Positions 25,087 to 34,177 are shown, counted from the first letter of the stretch. The stretch: DNA of 64,000 nucleotides from Desulfobacterales bacterium (GCA_034520365.1 JAXHNP010000006.1:1233001-1297000), one strand, 5' to 3'. Notes: generated from the letters alone by a model not told the origin. Translations and numbers: made by a program.

Positions 25087-25322
25087 GATCTTCTTCTAAG
25101 TAACTTGACGGGTTTTAGGTATTAGGTATTAGGTATTAGGTATTAGGTATTAGGCGAATGAAATCAAGAACTTATGGTCGGCACGGTGGCCGACCCTACG
25201 ATTAATCGGGTTTTCCCCATTCGTAGGGCGGGCCACCGTGCCCGCCTGAAAAATAGATAGAACAAATTTACCGTGCCTCAGTGCCTTTAAAGTTATTTTT
25301 AGCTCGGTCCCGGGCGCACGGC
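25087..25322. repeat. Composite repeat: GGTATTA array, palindromic element copy 2, GC-palindrome
   Basis: The block begins with TTCTAAGTAACTTGACGGG, followed by about six perfect TTAGGTA heptamers (25116-25153), the palindromic core (25175-25276: TATGGTCGGCACGGTGG to AACAAATTTACCGTGC) and a tail with TCCCGGGCGCACGGCCCGGG. The same order, inverted, occurs twice in tandem at 39.6-40.04 kb. The copy lacks the left terminal repeat found at 210-362 and 63705-63855. It holds no gene. Confidence 0.8.
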
Positions 25323-25611
25323 CCGGGAGGAATGCTTCTAAGACCCTGCCGCAATTATTACAATAGGGGCGGTTAATATTTTTTGCGAAAGGACCTTTGA
25401 TGTTCGATGGGGATAAAGGTGAGACATGTTGAGAGGTAAGTCCATATGATTATTATTTGTATAAAAAAAGATTACTTATTGTTTTTATATAATGTAACGG
25501 TTTAACTACATGATGCAGGGAAGGAGGGATAAATAATGACAGAAGGTTATTCATCCTGGCAGGTATAACCCCATTGATTTGATTGCCGGACGCGCCGATT
25601 GACACAACCGT
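25323..25611. other. Non-coding stretch with a stranded ribosome binding site and 10-codon frame
   Basis: An AT-rich sequence with no gene of normal size. A good ribosome binding site, AAGGAGGG at about 25521, leads to an ATG at 25535 followed by only ten codons (MTEGYSSWQV) and TAA. This looks like the 5' end of a gene whose body is gone. A TATAAT hexamer at 25488 has no convincing -35 partner. Confidence 0.4.
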
Positions 25612-25791
25612 TCAATCAGTTTCAAAGGAATCGATGACGACCTCGATTTCTTCCGGAATTTCAGCGGGCTTTTCGCCGCCCGTGGCCCAATAGTAGGCGA
25701 CTTTTTTCCCATAACGGCGACTGCCGTTATCGGAGAAATGCCAGGTAGTTACGTTAATGGCACAGACAATGTAGCGGAAGCCTTTAGGCTT
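25612..25791 (-). pseudogene. C-terminal remnant of an unidentified protein
   Basis: The frame closed by TGA at 25612-25614 reads, for about 60 codons, a protein-like C terminus containing FRYIVCAINVTTWHF, RRYGKKVAYYWATGG and EEIEVVIDSFETD. It has no ATG or GTG start and is bounded by an in-frame stop just upstream, so it appears to be the tail of a truncated gene. The family is not recognised. The rest of the gap to 25953 shows nothing. Confidence 0.35.
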
Positions 25792-25953
25792 CCATAACCA
25801 ATAGCAAAATCAAATTTAAAGAAGTCTACCATCAAATTCTCAGTAAAAAATTTTGAGCGTGATTCCAATCTAAAAAAGCTACTCTTAATAGCCACTATCC
25901 CCTAAAGCTTTTTGGCTAGGATAAATTTTTTTTAACAGAGGTGCAATTAACAC

Positions 25954-26562
25954 CTATTTGACCAACTTGATTGCCGTCTCAGTTGCCTTTTCTATCGAGA
26001 GTTTGCTCATGTTGAGGACCAGATGGTAGAGCATGGGATCATTATAGTCTTCTTTGCCGAACTTGCGATACAGGTTGCGCCGTCTTTTGCTGTGTACGCG
26101 GATGGTATTTACCGCCATGTCCTCGGTCAAATTATAGTTTTCCATCATAAACCGGACCCGGTCTTCATAGCCTGAGACCAAAAGCAGATGAAAGGCATCC
26201 GCATGGTCGCGCAACACATACTGTCCGCCCCGCCCCACGATCACACAGTTGACTTCCTCGGCCAGATCCGTGATGATCTCCGTCAGTGTGTTCACATAAA
26301 TTTCTTCATCAAGATAGCCCCGCTGGTTGTCCAATAGACGGTTAATCTGGCTTTGTGGGACGATGTAGTTCATAAACTTCATCAGCGACCCCCCGGCCTC
26401 CTTTTCCATAGTCTTTACGGTCTTTTTGGAAACCTTGGCGCGTTCGGCAACCATCTGCACAATATCCTCATCCACCACTGTGTAGCCTAACTCTTTGGCC
26501 AGGTTTTTGCCCAGGGTTCGCCCGCCGGCTCCGAATTCCCTTGAAATTGTAATTACTGCCAT
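25954..26562 (-). CDS. Cytidylate kinase-like P-loop protein
   Basis: A 202-residue protein of the cytidylate-kinase-2 type. The N terminus ITISREFGAGGRTLGKNLA is a modified P-loop, followed by VVDEDIVQMVAERA, the GRGGQYVL core and the RVHSKRRRNLYRKF lid. True CMP kinases phosphorylate CMP/dCMP; stand-alone members of this subfamily in Deltaproteobacteria are mostly uncharacterised, so the substrate is left open. It is the last gene downstream of the Mrp-type locus, 67 bases after the cNMP-binding gene, and may share the transcript. Confidence 0.8.
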   Translation of the reverse strand: MAVITISREFGAGGRTLGKNLAKELGYTVVDEDIVQMVAERAKVSKKTVKTMEKEAGGSLMKFMNYIVPQSQINRLLDNQRGYLDEEIYVNTLTEIITDLAEEVNCVIVGRGGQYVLRDHADAFHLLLVSGYEDRVRFMMENYNLTEDMAVNTIRVHSKRRRNLYRKFGKEDYNDPMLYHLVLNMSKLSIEKATETAIKLVK

Positions 26563-26629
26563 AATGCGTTCTCCTTATCTCTGTCTTGAAGTTGATAATC
26601 AGGATATATTGAAATTGTTGAAAAACCGG

Positions 26630-27109
26630 CTATTCCTCCAAAAGCGGCTCAATATGCGGGTGCTTGGATATGACCCGGGCAAACTGCTCGGTCCGCAAAT
26701 CAAGCCGCCGCTGAACAATGCGGATCAGCTCTTTATAGATTAAATACCCCATATGCGGATCAGCTTCCATTTGCTCATGGGCCTCTTTGGCATTTAATGT
26801 GTAAATAACCGAGGGCTCCGAACAGACCGCATCCAGCCGCAAGGGTTCAGTAAGCATGGCTGACCAGCCGAATGAGAAGCCGGGCTTTATCGAGGCAATG
26901 GAAATCGTGATCTTGCTTGATATCCGCTTTTCAAGCAGCACCTTGCCTTTTTTCAGCATGAAGAAATGCTCGGACCGGTCGCCCTCCCGAAAAATAATCT
27001 CTCGCGCCCCATATTGCTTAGGGGTAATGTGGGGGATCAGTTTATCCAGCATTTCATCGGTCAGGTGCTCCAGAATACGGATTCCGACCAGTGATTCCTT
27101 GTGGATCAT
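26630..27109 (-). CDS. Cyclic-nucleotide-binding domain protein
   Basis: A 159-residue protein that is essentially one Crp/PKA-type cyclic nucleotide-binding beta-roll: ITPKQYGAREIIFREGD, HFFMLKKGKVLLE and a phosphate-binding-cassette-like stretch around FGWSAMLTEPLRLDAV. A C-terminal helix follows but no DNA-binding domain, so it is not a Crp regulator. The cassette Arg that contacts cAMP is not clearly present. It sits between the Mrp-type genes and the kinase-like gene and may modulate one of them. Confidence 0.8.
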   Translation of the reverse strand: MIHKESLVGIRILEHLTDEMLDKLIPHITPKQYGAREIIFREGDRSEHFFMLKKGKVLLEKRISSKITISIASIKPGFSFGWSAMLTEPLRLDAVCSEPSVIYTLNAKEAHEQMEADPHMGYLIYKELIRIVQRRLDLRTEQFARVISKHPHIEPLLEE

Positions 27110-27154
27110 TAACGCTCCTTTAGTTTTCAGGATGCCATATTTTTTTGTATTTTA

Positions 27155-28954
27155 TCAAAACAAATACAGTTTAAGGCATAGAAAAACAATAAACAAGACC
27201 GCCAGTATCGGTCCGATACCGATCGGCAGCAGACCGGCGTTTACGACAGCATCGGTTTCTGCGTCTACCCTTGAAGCATCGGTATCCGGACGGCCGCCTT
27301 TTCTGCTGCCAAACAAGCGCTGAATTTGTTTGATGATAAGTGCGGGCAGCCGGTTAAAAATTTTTTGCAGTAAGCCCGGCAGGCTGCGCGCAAACAATAA
27401 GTCACACAGCCGGTTTAAATTATTCAGGAAATAATCGAACCCGGCGGCGAAAATGCGGCCGCCTTTGCGGTAAAACCAGTCTGCATCCAGGTTGACAGCC
27501 CGCATTTCCGCCGGGTACTTCCCGGAGAGAATCAGCAGGCAAAAGGCCAGTGCGCCAAACAGGAGCAGCTGGAGCTGACCGACCACGTGTGCCCCGGTAT
27601 AGGGCGAATAATCGGCGGTGTAGGGAAGGATGGCATAAAGCAGATCAAAACGGATTCCCAGAAATATGCATAACAACGCCGTCAAAAACATGGCAAGCAG
27701 CATGTTAAACGGGGGTTCTTTTGCCCGAATCCCCGAGTCCTGTCCGAAAAACATGTAAAACGGCACCTTGATCCCGGCGTGGTAGACGGCACCTGCGGAA
27801 GCAAACTGCAATATTAGCCATACGATGGCCATTTTATGATGCGCCGCTGAACTGATAACCATCGATTTGCTGATAAATCCGCTAAACATTGGAAATGCGG
27901 AAATCGAGGCCGCCCCTACAATACAGAAAAGGCAGGTCAGCGGCATGGTTTTGTACAGGCCGCCAAGATCCGTGCATTTAATTTTACCGGTGACATGAAA
28001 AACCGCGCCTGCGGCCATAAACAGCAGGGCAATGTAGAGGATACAGCAGAATGCGTGAGCTACCGCGCCGTTGATGGCCAGCGCCGTTCCGATGCCGACC
28101 CCGCAGATCATAAACCCCCCCTGGCTGATCAGGCTGTAGGCCAGCACCCGGCGGATATCATTTTCCAACAAAGCATAAAAAATCGGAACAGCCGCCATAA
28201 TCGCGCCCAAATAAATGAGCAGCTCGGTTCCGGGAAAAACCCGGGCCATCACATAGACCGCGCTTTTGGTGGTAAAGGCGCTTAAAAATACCGCACCGGT
28301 TATGGTGGCTTCCGGATATGCATCGCTCAGCCATGCATGAAGCGGGATGATAGCGGCGTTTACCGCCACACCGATAAAAATCAGGATGCCTGCCGGACCG
28401 GACAGCTCCATGACCGAAAATTGGGCGGTTCCGGTGTTATTCACATAAAGGACGATGCCGGCCAAAAGGCACAAACCGCCGAACACGTGCACCATGATAT
28501 ACCGGAAGGCAGCGGCCTGGGCCGCCTGTGTTTTGCGCGCGATGATTAAAAAGGCGGAGGCAACGGCCATGATTTCCCAGAAAACATAAAGGGAGAACAA
28601 ATCCCCGGCAAGGGTGACGCCTAGCGCGCCGCCGGCATAGGCAAAGCCGGCGGTGTGCTGAACGTCGTCATCCAATTTCAAGGCAAAAATGACCGAAATA
28701 AAGGAAATAAGCGTAAATATGTAGGCGAATACACGGCTTAAGCGGTCCAGCCGTCCGAGGATCAGGTCATATCCGAGAAATTCGAACTGCCAGTGCTGGC
28801 CCAATGGCGTATAGAAAACGATGATAAATGCGAGCGCCGGCAGAATAAGCATATATGCGGATTTTACCCGGCCCTTTAACGCCGGGATCAAAAATCCGCC
28901 AATGATAAAAAGCAGGGCGGGCGGTATATTTAAGTTTAACACGTCAAAGTTCAT
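27155..28954 (-). CDS. Mrp/complex-I-type antiporter-like subunit D (third copy), NuoL-like tail
   Basis: A 599-residue membrane protein of the NuoL/M/N-MrpA/D superfamily with about 14 helices. The TM5 glutamate is in LYVFWEIMAV and the TM8 lysine in AFTTKSAVYV. In TM7, where the family has Lys before the PLHAWL motif, this protein reads VNAAIIPLHAWL, with Asn in place of Lys. The C-terminal extension (DADWFYRKGGRIFA, then more helices) recalls NuoL-type lateral helices. It would form one ion pathway in the complex, possibly altered by the missing Lys. It is the last large subunit of the operon. Confidence 0.85.
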   Translation of the reverse strand: MNFDVLNLNIPPALLFIIGGFLIPALKGRVKSAYMLILPALAFIIVFYTPLGQHWQFEFLGYDLILGRLDRLSRVFAYIFTLISFISVIFALKLDDDVQHTAGFAYAGGALGVTLAGDLFSLYVFWEIMAVASAFLIIARKTQAAQAAAFRYIMVHVFGGLCLLAGIVLYVNNTGTAQFSVMELSGPAGILIFIGVAVNAAIIPLHAWLSDAYPEATITGAVFLSAFTTKSAVYVMARVFPGTELLIYLGAIMAAVPIFYALLENDIRRVLAYSLISQGGFMICGVGIGTALAINGAVAHAFCCILYIALLFMAAGAVFHVTGKIKCTDLGGLYKTMPLTCLFCIVGAASISAFPMFSGFISKSMVISSAAHHKMAIVWLILQFASAGAVYHAGIKVPFYMFFGQDSGIRAKEPPFNMLLAMFLTALLCIFLGIRFDLLYAILPYTADYSPYTGAHVVGQLQLLLFGALAFCLLILSGKYPAEMRAVNLDADWFYRKGGRIFAAGFDYFLNNLNRLCDLLFARSLPGLLQKIFNRLPALIIKQIQRLFGSRKGGRPDTDASRVDAETDAVVNAGLLPIGIGPILAVLFIVFLCLKLYLF

Positions 28955-28980
28955 CAGTCACTCACACTTGTACGCGGTGA

Positions 28981-29226
28981 TTATCGCTCATAGTAGTCCT
29001 CATCCCTTTTGACCCAGAGCCTTAACAGCTTGGCGATATAAATAAGCAGCACGCATGAGATGAATCCATAAACCGCAAAAAAGTTCGGGTAGCCCTCCCA
29101 TTCGAATGCGGCATGTTTATGGATAAAAAAATCAATGATCAATAAAACGATCAGGCCGGCAAAGAAAACGACCCGCAGGATATTAACGTTTCTTGGATTA
29201 TCGAAAATTTTCAATTCTTTTTTCAT
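28981..29226 (-). CDS. Small two-helix membrane protein of the Mrp-type locus
   Basis: An 81-residue protein with two predicted transmembrane segments (VVFFAGLIVLLIIDFFI and FFAVYGFISCVLLIYIA) and a charged C terminus (RLWVKRDEDYYER). It is not recognised as a named Mrp subunit. Its place, between two antiporter-type subunits on the same strand with short spacers (13 and 26 bases), suggests an accessory subunit or assembly factor. Confidence 0.75.
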   Translation of the reverse strand: MKKELKIFDNPRNVNILRVVFFAGLIVLLIIDFFIHKHAAFEWEGYPNFFAVYGFISCVLLIYIAKLLRLWVKRDEDYYER

Positions 29227-29239
29227 GGCTGATCCCGTA

Positions 29240-29371
29240 TTATATGCTGCTTATAAAGATAAATGCCAGATAGGCCGCGGCAATGGCCGTTACCACGTAA
29301 AATGCGGCTGGCCAGCCTTTAACCGGTTCATGGGAGAGCACCATTTTTTCATTTTCTTCTGTGGTCTTGAT
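29240..29371 (-). CDS. 43-residue single-helix membrane protein, likely non-AUG start
   Basis: Too short for ordinary ORF calling. The frame has one hydrophobic helix (AAFYVVTAIAAAYLAFIF) after a charged N terminus. A perfect AGGAGG lies 8 bases before an ATC codon at 29369-29371; an in-frame TAG just upstream rules out a longer product. The only in-frame ATG (29342-29344) is 27 bases further on and has no ribosome binding site. The AGGAGG overlaps the end of the preceding subunit gene, so translation is probably coupled. An AUC start would be rare; the alternative is a 34-residue product from the ATG. Confidence 0.55.
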   Translation of the reverse strand: MKTTEENEKMVLSHEPVKGWPAAFYVVTAIAAAYLAFIFISSI

Positions 29372-29375
29372 GTTT

Positions 29376-30854
29376 TCAGCCTCCTAAAATGCGAGTGACC
29401 GCAAGCTGGGACAGGTTCAGAAACGGCTGCGGATAAAAGAACAGCAGCACCGAGATCACAGCCGTAAGCAGCGGCGGCGCAAGGCACCAGCCCGGGGCCT
29501 CATTAAACCGGTTTTCATACATAGATTCGCCTTCCGTGCAGAAAAACGCCCGGTATACGATGGGCAGGAAATAGGCCGCGTTTAAAAGCGAGCTGATTAA
29601 CAAAACGGCGAGCATGGCAAACTGCTCCGCCTCAATGGTGCCGATGGCCAGATGCCATTTGCTGATAAACCCGCCGCAGGGCGGAAGCCCGATTACAGAG
29701 AGCGAGCCGATAAAAAAGGCGGCCATGGTAAACGGCATCTGCCTGCCGATGCCCACCATCTCCGAGATATTCTTAACACCTGTGGCCACCACAATGGCGC
29801 CGGCGCAGAAAAACAGCGTGATTTTGCCGAATGCATGCATGGCGATATGGAGCAGCCCGCCCGTCATACCGGATTGGCTTAAAAGGGCGGCGCCTAAAAC
29901 AATATAGGAGAGCTGCCCAATGGTTGAAAACGCCAGCCGGCGCTTGAGATTGTCCTGGGAAAGCGCAATCAGCGAAGATACGAGTATGGTGACGGCCGCG
30001 ATCACGCATAAGAGCGTCCCAAAATCAAAGGCCTCAAGCATTTCCGGGCCGAATATGCCGGTAATTACCCGGAAAACGCAGAATACGCCAACTTTTACCA
30101 CAGCCACCGCATGCAAAAGCGCGCTGACCGGTGTGGGCGCCACCATAGCCGCGGGCAGCCAGGCATGCATGGGCATAATCGCGGCCTTGGAAAACCCGAA
30201 TACAAACATCAAAAGCAGGGCAAGCGCCGGACCGGCGGCCATGCTGCCCCCAAAAATACCGCCGTCTGCAAAGTCCAGCGTGCCGGTCATCAGGTAAACG
30301 ACCACCATGGCCGGAAGCACCAGACCGATGGAGCCGCCTATGATATAGAATAAATACTTGCGCCCCGAGCTTCGGGCCTCCGGGTCCTGATGATGGGTCA
30401 CCAGAGGATATGTTGAAAGTGAGAGTATTTCATAGAAGATATACATGGTCAGCAGGTTGGCGGAAAACGCCACGCCCACCGTTGCACTCAGGGCTGCGGC
30501 AAAAAAACAGTAGTAGCGGGTCTGGCTGTGTTCATCCAGGCCGCGCATATAGCCGATGGAGTAGGCGGAGGTCACAATCCACAGAAAGGAGGAGACCAGG
30601 GCAAAGAGCAGGCTGAAGGCATCCACCCGCAGCTTGAAATCAATCCCGGGAAAAAACGTAACAATGGTAAACTCAAACGTGTGTCCGCCCAGGACCGCCG
30701 GCACCATGGAGGCGATAATGGCGAATTTGATGATTGCCGCGGTAAACGTCCAGGCTTCCCGGACATTGGGTTTTCGGCTGGAGGCCAGCACCGGAATGAC
30801 CAGCAGGGAGACCAGGACCGCGATAAGCGGTTTTATCGATATCATCGTTATCAT
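29376..30854 (-). CDS. mrpD: Mrp-type antiporter subunit D-like (second copy)
   Basis: A 492-residue proton-translocating antiporter-like subunit with about 14 helices. The key charged residues are present: Glu in LTMYIFYEILSLSTYP, Lys in GFSKAAIMPMHAWLP, His and Lys in ALLHAVAVVKVGVF and Lys in GGFISKWHL. It overlaps the preceding D-type gene by 4 bases (stop/start). In the complex it would carry one cation/proton pathway. It belongs with the other two large subunits to the NuoL/M/N superfamily; assignment to D rather than NuoM-type is by context. Confidence 0.88.
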   Translation of the reverse strand: MITMISIKPLIAVLVSLLVIPVLASSRKPNVREAWTFTAAIIKFAIIASMVPAVLGGHTFEFTIVTFFPGIDFKLRVDAFSLLFALVSSFLWIVTSAYSIGYMRGLDEHSQTRYYCFFAAALSATVGVAFSANLLTMYIFYEILSLSTYPLVTHHQDPEARSSGRKYLFYIIGGSIGLVLPAMVVVYLMTGTLDFADGGIFGGSMAAGPALALLLMFVFGFSKAAIMPMHAWLPAAMVAPTPVSALLHAVAVVKVGVFCVFRVITGIFGPEMLEAFDFGTLLCVIAAVTILVSSLIALSQDNLKRRLAFSTIGQLSYIVLGAALLSQSGMTGGLLHIAMHAFGKITLFFCAGAIVVATGVKNISEMVGIGRQMPFTMAAFFIGSLSVIGLPPCGGFISKWHLAIGTIEAEQFAMLAVLLISSLLNAAYFLPIVYRAFFCTEGESMYENRFNEAPGWCLAPPLLTAVISVLLFFYPQPFLNLSQLAVTRILGG

Positions 30855-32353
30855 AGGCTTCCCAGAAGAGACGGCAGAACCGCGGGTTCAATAAATCGGG
30901 TGACCAGGCTGTGCGCATAGATTCCCATGGCAATCAGCAGACCGGCAGTGATCATCAGCGGCACCAGCATATCCAGGGACGCCTCCTGCATGGGGGGCTT
31001 GGGGTGATGGTTGTGGCCATTATGGGTGTTAAACGGCTCGAAATAGCCGATCTCAATCACCCGGAAAAACAGCAGCACATTCACCAGGCTGCTGATGATC
31101 AGGGCGGCCACAAACGCGTAATGGCCGGCATTAATGCCGCCGCTGATCAGATACCATTTGCTGAAAAATCCGCAGGTCGGCGGCACGCCGATAATTGAGA
31201 GGGCGCCCACCACAAAGGCGATCATGGTAAAGGGCATTTTGGCGAACAGGCCCTGGAGGTGCTCGAATTTGTCGAACTGCACCCGGGACATCACCGCCCC
31301 GGCGGCCAGAAAGACGCAGAGGGTCATCATGGCGTCATTTAGAATATGCAGCACCGCCCCGGTCATGCCGGCCGCGTTGCCCAGCCAGAAACCGCCCACC
31401 ATATAGCCCACCTCAACGACAATGATATAGGCGAGCATCCGTTTAAGCTTGTTCTGCTTATAGGCCAGGACGGAACCGGCCACAATGGCGATAACCGCCA
31501 CCCATTGAACCAATTCCGCAATTTCCATTTGGATGAAGGTAAAATCGGGTTGATAGACCGTTAGAATCAGCCGGATCATGACATAGATCATCACCTTGGT
31601 GGTCAGCGGCGCAATCAGGCTGGCCGCCGGGTTAGGGGCATGGGAGTAAGCATTGGGCAGCCATGTATGCAAAGGGAAAAGGGCCATTTTAATAAAAAGC
31701 CCCACAATGCAGAGGATAAATGAGACCTTGATCACGGATACGCTTTCAAGCGTGGGCAGAATGCCGGCAATATCGGCCATATTTAAGGAGCCGGTCACGA
31801 TATAGAGGTATCCGATGCCCAGCAGGTAGAAACTTGCGCCAATGGTGCCCAGAAAAAGATACTGGAGACTCGAAAGCGTGGCCCGGCCCCCGCCCATGCC
31901 GAGCAGGGCATATCCGGAAAGCGAAGAAATCTCGAGCAGTACGTACAGGTTAAATGTGTCCCCGGTAATGACGATGCCCATCAAACCGATAACAAACAAA
32001 AGGTAGAGTGAGTAAAAGGCCCCCAGCCTATTGGTTAATTGATCGGCAACAGCCCGCCGGTAGGCGATCATATTGAGGATCGCCACCAAAGAGATCAGAA
32101 TGAGGATAATCCCGTTGAGGTGGTCAATATGTAAGGCGATGCCCCATGGCGGATCCCACCCCGCCATCCGGTAGATCACGTCCCCCTCGGCCATGACCCG
32201 GCCCATCAATCCGATGGCGGATAAAAAGGAGACCGTCAGGGCGGCCAGAGCTAAAGGGAAGCAGAAGGACTTGCGCACCCATCCGGCGATGTTGACAACA
32301 ATCGCCGTCAGCAGCGGAACAACGATTATCAGGGCCGGAAATTGAGCGCTCAT
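30851..32353 (-). CDS. mrpD: Mrp-type antiporter subunit D (first copy)
   Basis: A 500-residue subunit with the best match to MrpD. The key residues are Glu in LYVLLEISSLSGYAL, Lys in LFIKMALFPLHTWLPNAY, the TM8 Lys in PLTTKVMIYVM and Lys in GFFSKWYLI. A His-rich cytoplasmic loop (NTHNGHNHHPKPP) precedes the last helices and might bind a metal. The start overlaps the mrpC stop by one base, and its own stop overlaps the next gene, so the three are translationally coupled. Confidence 0.9.
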   Translation of the reverse strand: MSAQFPALIIVVPLLTAIVVNIAGWVRKSFCFPLALAALTVSFLSAIGLMGRVMAEGDVIYRMAGWDPPWGIALHIDHLNGIILILISLVAILNMIAYRRAVADQLTNRLGAFYSLYLLFVIGLMGIVITGDTFNLYVLLEISSLSGYALLGMGGGRATLSSLQYLFLGTIGASFYLLGIGYLYIVTGSLNMADIAGILPTLESVSVIKVSFILCIVGLFIKMALFPLHTWLPNAYSHAPNPAASLIAPLTTKVMIYVMIRLILTVYQPDFTFIQMEIAELVQWVAVIAIVAGSVLAYKQNKLKRMLAYIIVVEVGYMVGGFWLGNAAGMTGAVLHILNDAMMTLCVFLAAGAVMSRVQFDKFEHLQGLFAKMPFTMIAFVVGALSIIGVPPTCGFFSKWYLISGGINAGHYAFVAALIISSLVNVLLFFRVIEIGYFEPFNTHNGHNHHPKPPMQEASLDMLVPLMITAGLLIAMGIYAHSLVTRFIEPAVLPSLLGSL

Positions 32354-32757
32354 TACTGACTTAAGTACTCGGTTTTGAGTTGTTCGATAATCTCGTCCTC
32401 TTCCAATGTATCGTGCTGTTGATAGGCCTTGACAGCCAGGGCCAGGGCTACCCCCAGTGTGGCCACGGATACCACGATGGCCGTGAGCATCAGCACATGG
32501 GGCAGAGGGTTCATATAATCCGCCGCATGAATCGCATGGTGCCCGTTATGGCCGTGCCCAATTATGGGAATTGAGGCATCGTGTTTGGTGGCAATGGAAA
32601 CATAAAAAAGGATGACAGCGGTTTGGAAAATACTCATCCCGATGATTTTTTTGATCAGGTTATTTTTGGCCATCATGGCGTAGAGCCCGATCATCATCAG
32701 GCAAATAACCACCCAGTAATTGTATCTGGCAATGAGGATATCGATCAGTTCGGGCAT
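32353..32757 (-). CDS. mrpC: Mrp antiporter subunit C (NuoK-like)
   Basis: A 134-residue NuoK/MrpC-type protein with three helices: YWVVICLMMIGLYAMMA, NLIKKIIGMSIFQTAVILFYV and VLMLTAIVVSVATLGVALALAV. The LMLTAIVVSVA helix with the following charged tail is typical. A His-rich loop (IGHGHNGHHAIHAAD) between helices 2 and 3 is longer than in standard MrpC. It follows mrpB after a 3-base gap. Confidence 0.9.
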   Translation of the reverse strand: MPELIDILIARYNYWVVICLMMIGLYAMMAKNNLIKKIIGMSIFQTAVILFYVSIATKHDASIPIIGHGHNGHHAIHAADYMNPLPHVLMLTAIVVSVATLGVALALAVKAYQQHDTLEEDEIIEQLKTEYLSQ

Positions 32758-32760
32758 TGT

Positions 32761-33591
32761 TTATAGTCCTTCGTCGTGCCTGCCGGCGGAAACCAGGTTG
32801 TAATAAATCCATACCATCACTGCTGCCACCGCCAGGCCGACCCCGATTTCAATCAGAAGAATACCGTGGGATCGGGCCATCACACTGCTCACATGGATCA
32901 GTTTGGAAAGCTGACTGTAATTTAAAAAATTAGCACCCAGGATCAGGCACAGAGCCCCGATGCCCGCATAAATCAAAACCCCGGTGGAAGCCAGTTTTGA
33001 ACTGACAGCCTCTGATACCCGCCGTATGGTTGATCGGAGATCATTGGAGATGGCCATCAGGATGAGGGTGGCGCCGAAAATAACGCCCCCCTGGAAGCCG
33101 CCGCCCGGCGAATGGTGGCCGTGTGCAATCACATAAAGCGCAAAAAGCTGCAGAAAAGGGACCACCAGGCCGGCTGCTTTTTGAATGATCAGATCATAAG
33201 GGACCCACTGGGAGTCGATTTGCTGGAATTCATTGGAATCCGTCGGCTCCTTGCCCCCCTGTTCAATAATCAGGGTCACTCCGGTGTCTATATGGCGGTA
33301 AAGCCTGAATTCGGGAGGTTCGCGTCGAAACCGGCGGAGCAGTAAAAAGCAGGCCAGTCCGGCCGTGAAAATAACCGCGGTTTCAAACAGGGTGTCATAT
33401 CCCCGGTAGTCGGCCAGCACCGCTGTGACCAGATTCGGTACGGCAGTATCTTTAATGGCGTTTTTAATATAATAGGGCGATAAATGCCGGCTGGCCGGTG
33501 ATTCCGGATCTCCAAACGCGGGAAAATCCATGGATCCGTATAAAAGCACCGCACCAAAGAGCAAAACGCATATCAGCGAGAACCTTTTCAA
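32761..33591 (-). CDS. mrpB: Fused MbhE-like and MrpB subunit
   Basis: A 276-residue protein. Residues 1-100 match the C-terminal part of MrpA/MbhE (periplasmic loop, then YRGYDTLFETAVIFTAGLA), and residues 130-276 are an MnhB/MrpB domain (FLQLFALYVIAHGHHSPGGGFQGG and four helices). A TTG start at 33591 overlaps the preceding stop as ATTGA and has AAGGAG upstream; the longer frame from 33714 lies inside the DUF4040 gene and is rejected. The fusion explains why no separate full-length MrpA gene is present. Confidence 0.85.
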   Translation of the reverse strand: MKRFSLICVLLFGAVLLYGSMDFPAFGDPESPASRHLSPYYIKNAIKDTAVPNLVTAVLADYRGYDTLFETAVIFTAGLACFLLLRRFRREPPEFRLYRHIDTGVTLIIEQGGKEPTDSNEFQQIDSQWVPYDLIIQKAAGLVVPFLQLFALYVIAHGHHSPGGGFQGGVIFGATLILMAISNDLRSTIRRVSEAVSSKLASTGVLIYAGIGALCLILGANFLNYSQLSKLIHVSSVMARSHGILLIEIGVGLAVAAVMVWIYYNLVSAGRHDEGL

Positions 33592-33833
33592 TCCTTGCTT
33601 CTCCTTGAGGTTCTGAATACCGCGGCGACGAAGAACACCGTGCAAACCCCGGCGCCGACGGATGCTTCGGTAAACGCTACGTCCACAGCCCCCATAACCG
33701 CCCAGGCCAGACACATCAGAAAACTATAGGCGCCGAATAACACCGATGCGCCCAAAAGATCCCGGATGCTGATGGACGCAATGCCGCTGATTACCACCAG
33801 TGTCAAAATAATCAGATCAAACTGCCAGATCAT
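33588..33833 (-). CDS. MbhD/DUF4040-type Mrp subunit
   Basis: An 81-residue, three-helix protein: FDLIILTLVVISGIASI, LGASVLFGAYSFLMCLAW and AFTEASVGAGVCTVFFVAAV. AFTEASVGAG is the DUF4040 signature found in the C-terminal half of MrpA and in MbhD. It overlaps mrpG by 4 bases upstream and the MbhE/MrpB fusion downstream, as expected for a split MrpA. Confidence 0.85.
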   Translation of the reverse strand: MIWQFDLIILTLVVISGIASISIRDLLGASVLFGAYSFLMCLAWAVMGAVDVAFTEASVGAGVCTVFFVAAVFRTSRRSKD

Positions 33834-34159
33834 TCGCTTTCCTTCTGATCTCGGCTCCAGTGCGGCAGGCCGGACCGCATGCCCGCGTCCGCAATCGAAT
33901 GGGTGGCGGTCGGGCTGGTAATAAAAATAAAGACCACAATGAGCATAATTTTCAGGGCGGTGAGCAGGGCGGCAAGCGAGAAGTCCGTCAGGACGTAAAG
34001 GGCCATGCCGCTTAGTGTCATGAAAAGCCCCATGGTATCAAGTTTTCCCGCCGGATGAAGCCGTGTATAAAAATCCGGAAACCGCAGAATGCCCACTGCC
34101 CCGCCGGCAAAGAAGATAAGTCCCGAAACGATCAGAATCATTGATACAATGCTTATCAT
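33830..34159 (-). CDS. mrpG: Mrp antiporter subunit G
   Basis: A 109-residue MrpG/MnhG protein with three helices. The family motifs are FFAGGAVGILRFPDFYTRLHPAGKLDT, with GILRFPDFYTRLH diagnostic, and ITSPTATHSIADA near the C terminus. It is a small structural subunit of the cation/proton antiporter complex. The gene overlaps the DUF4040 gene by 4 bases and follows mrpF after 18 bases. Confidence 0.92.
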   Translation of the reverse strand: MISIVSMILIVSGLIFFAGGAVGILRFPDFYTRLHPAGKLDTMGLFMTLSGMALYVLTDFSLAALLTALKIMLIVVFIFITSPTATHSIADAGMRSGLPHWSRDQKESE

Positions 34160-34177
34160 AGGCCTCCGATACGGAAT

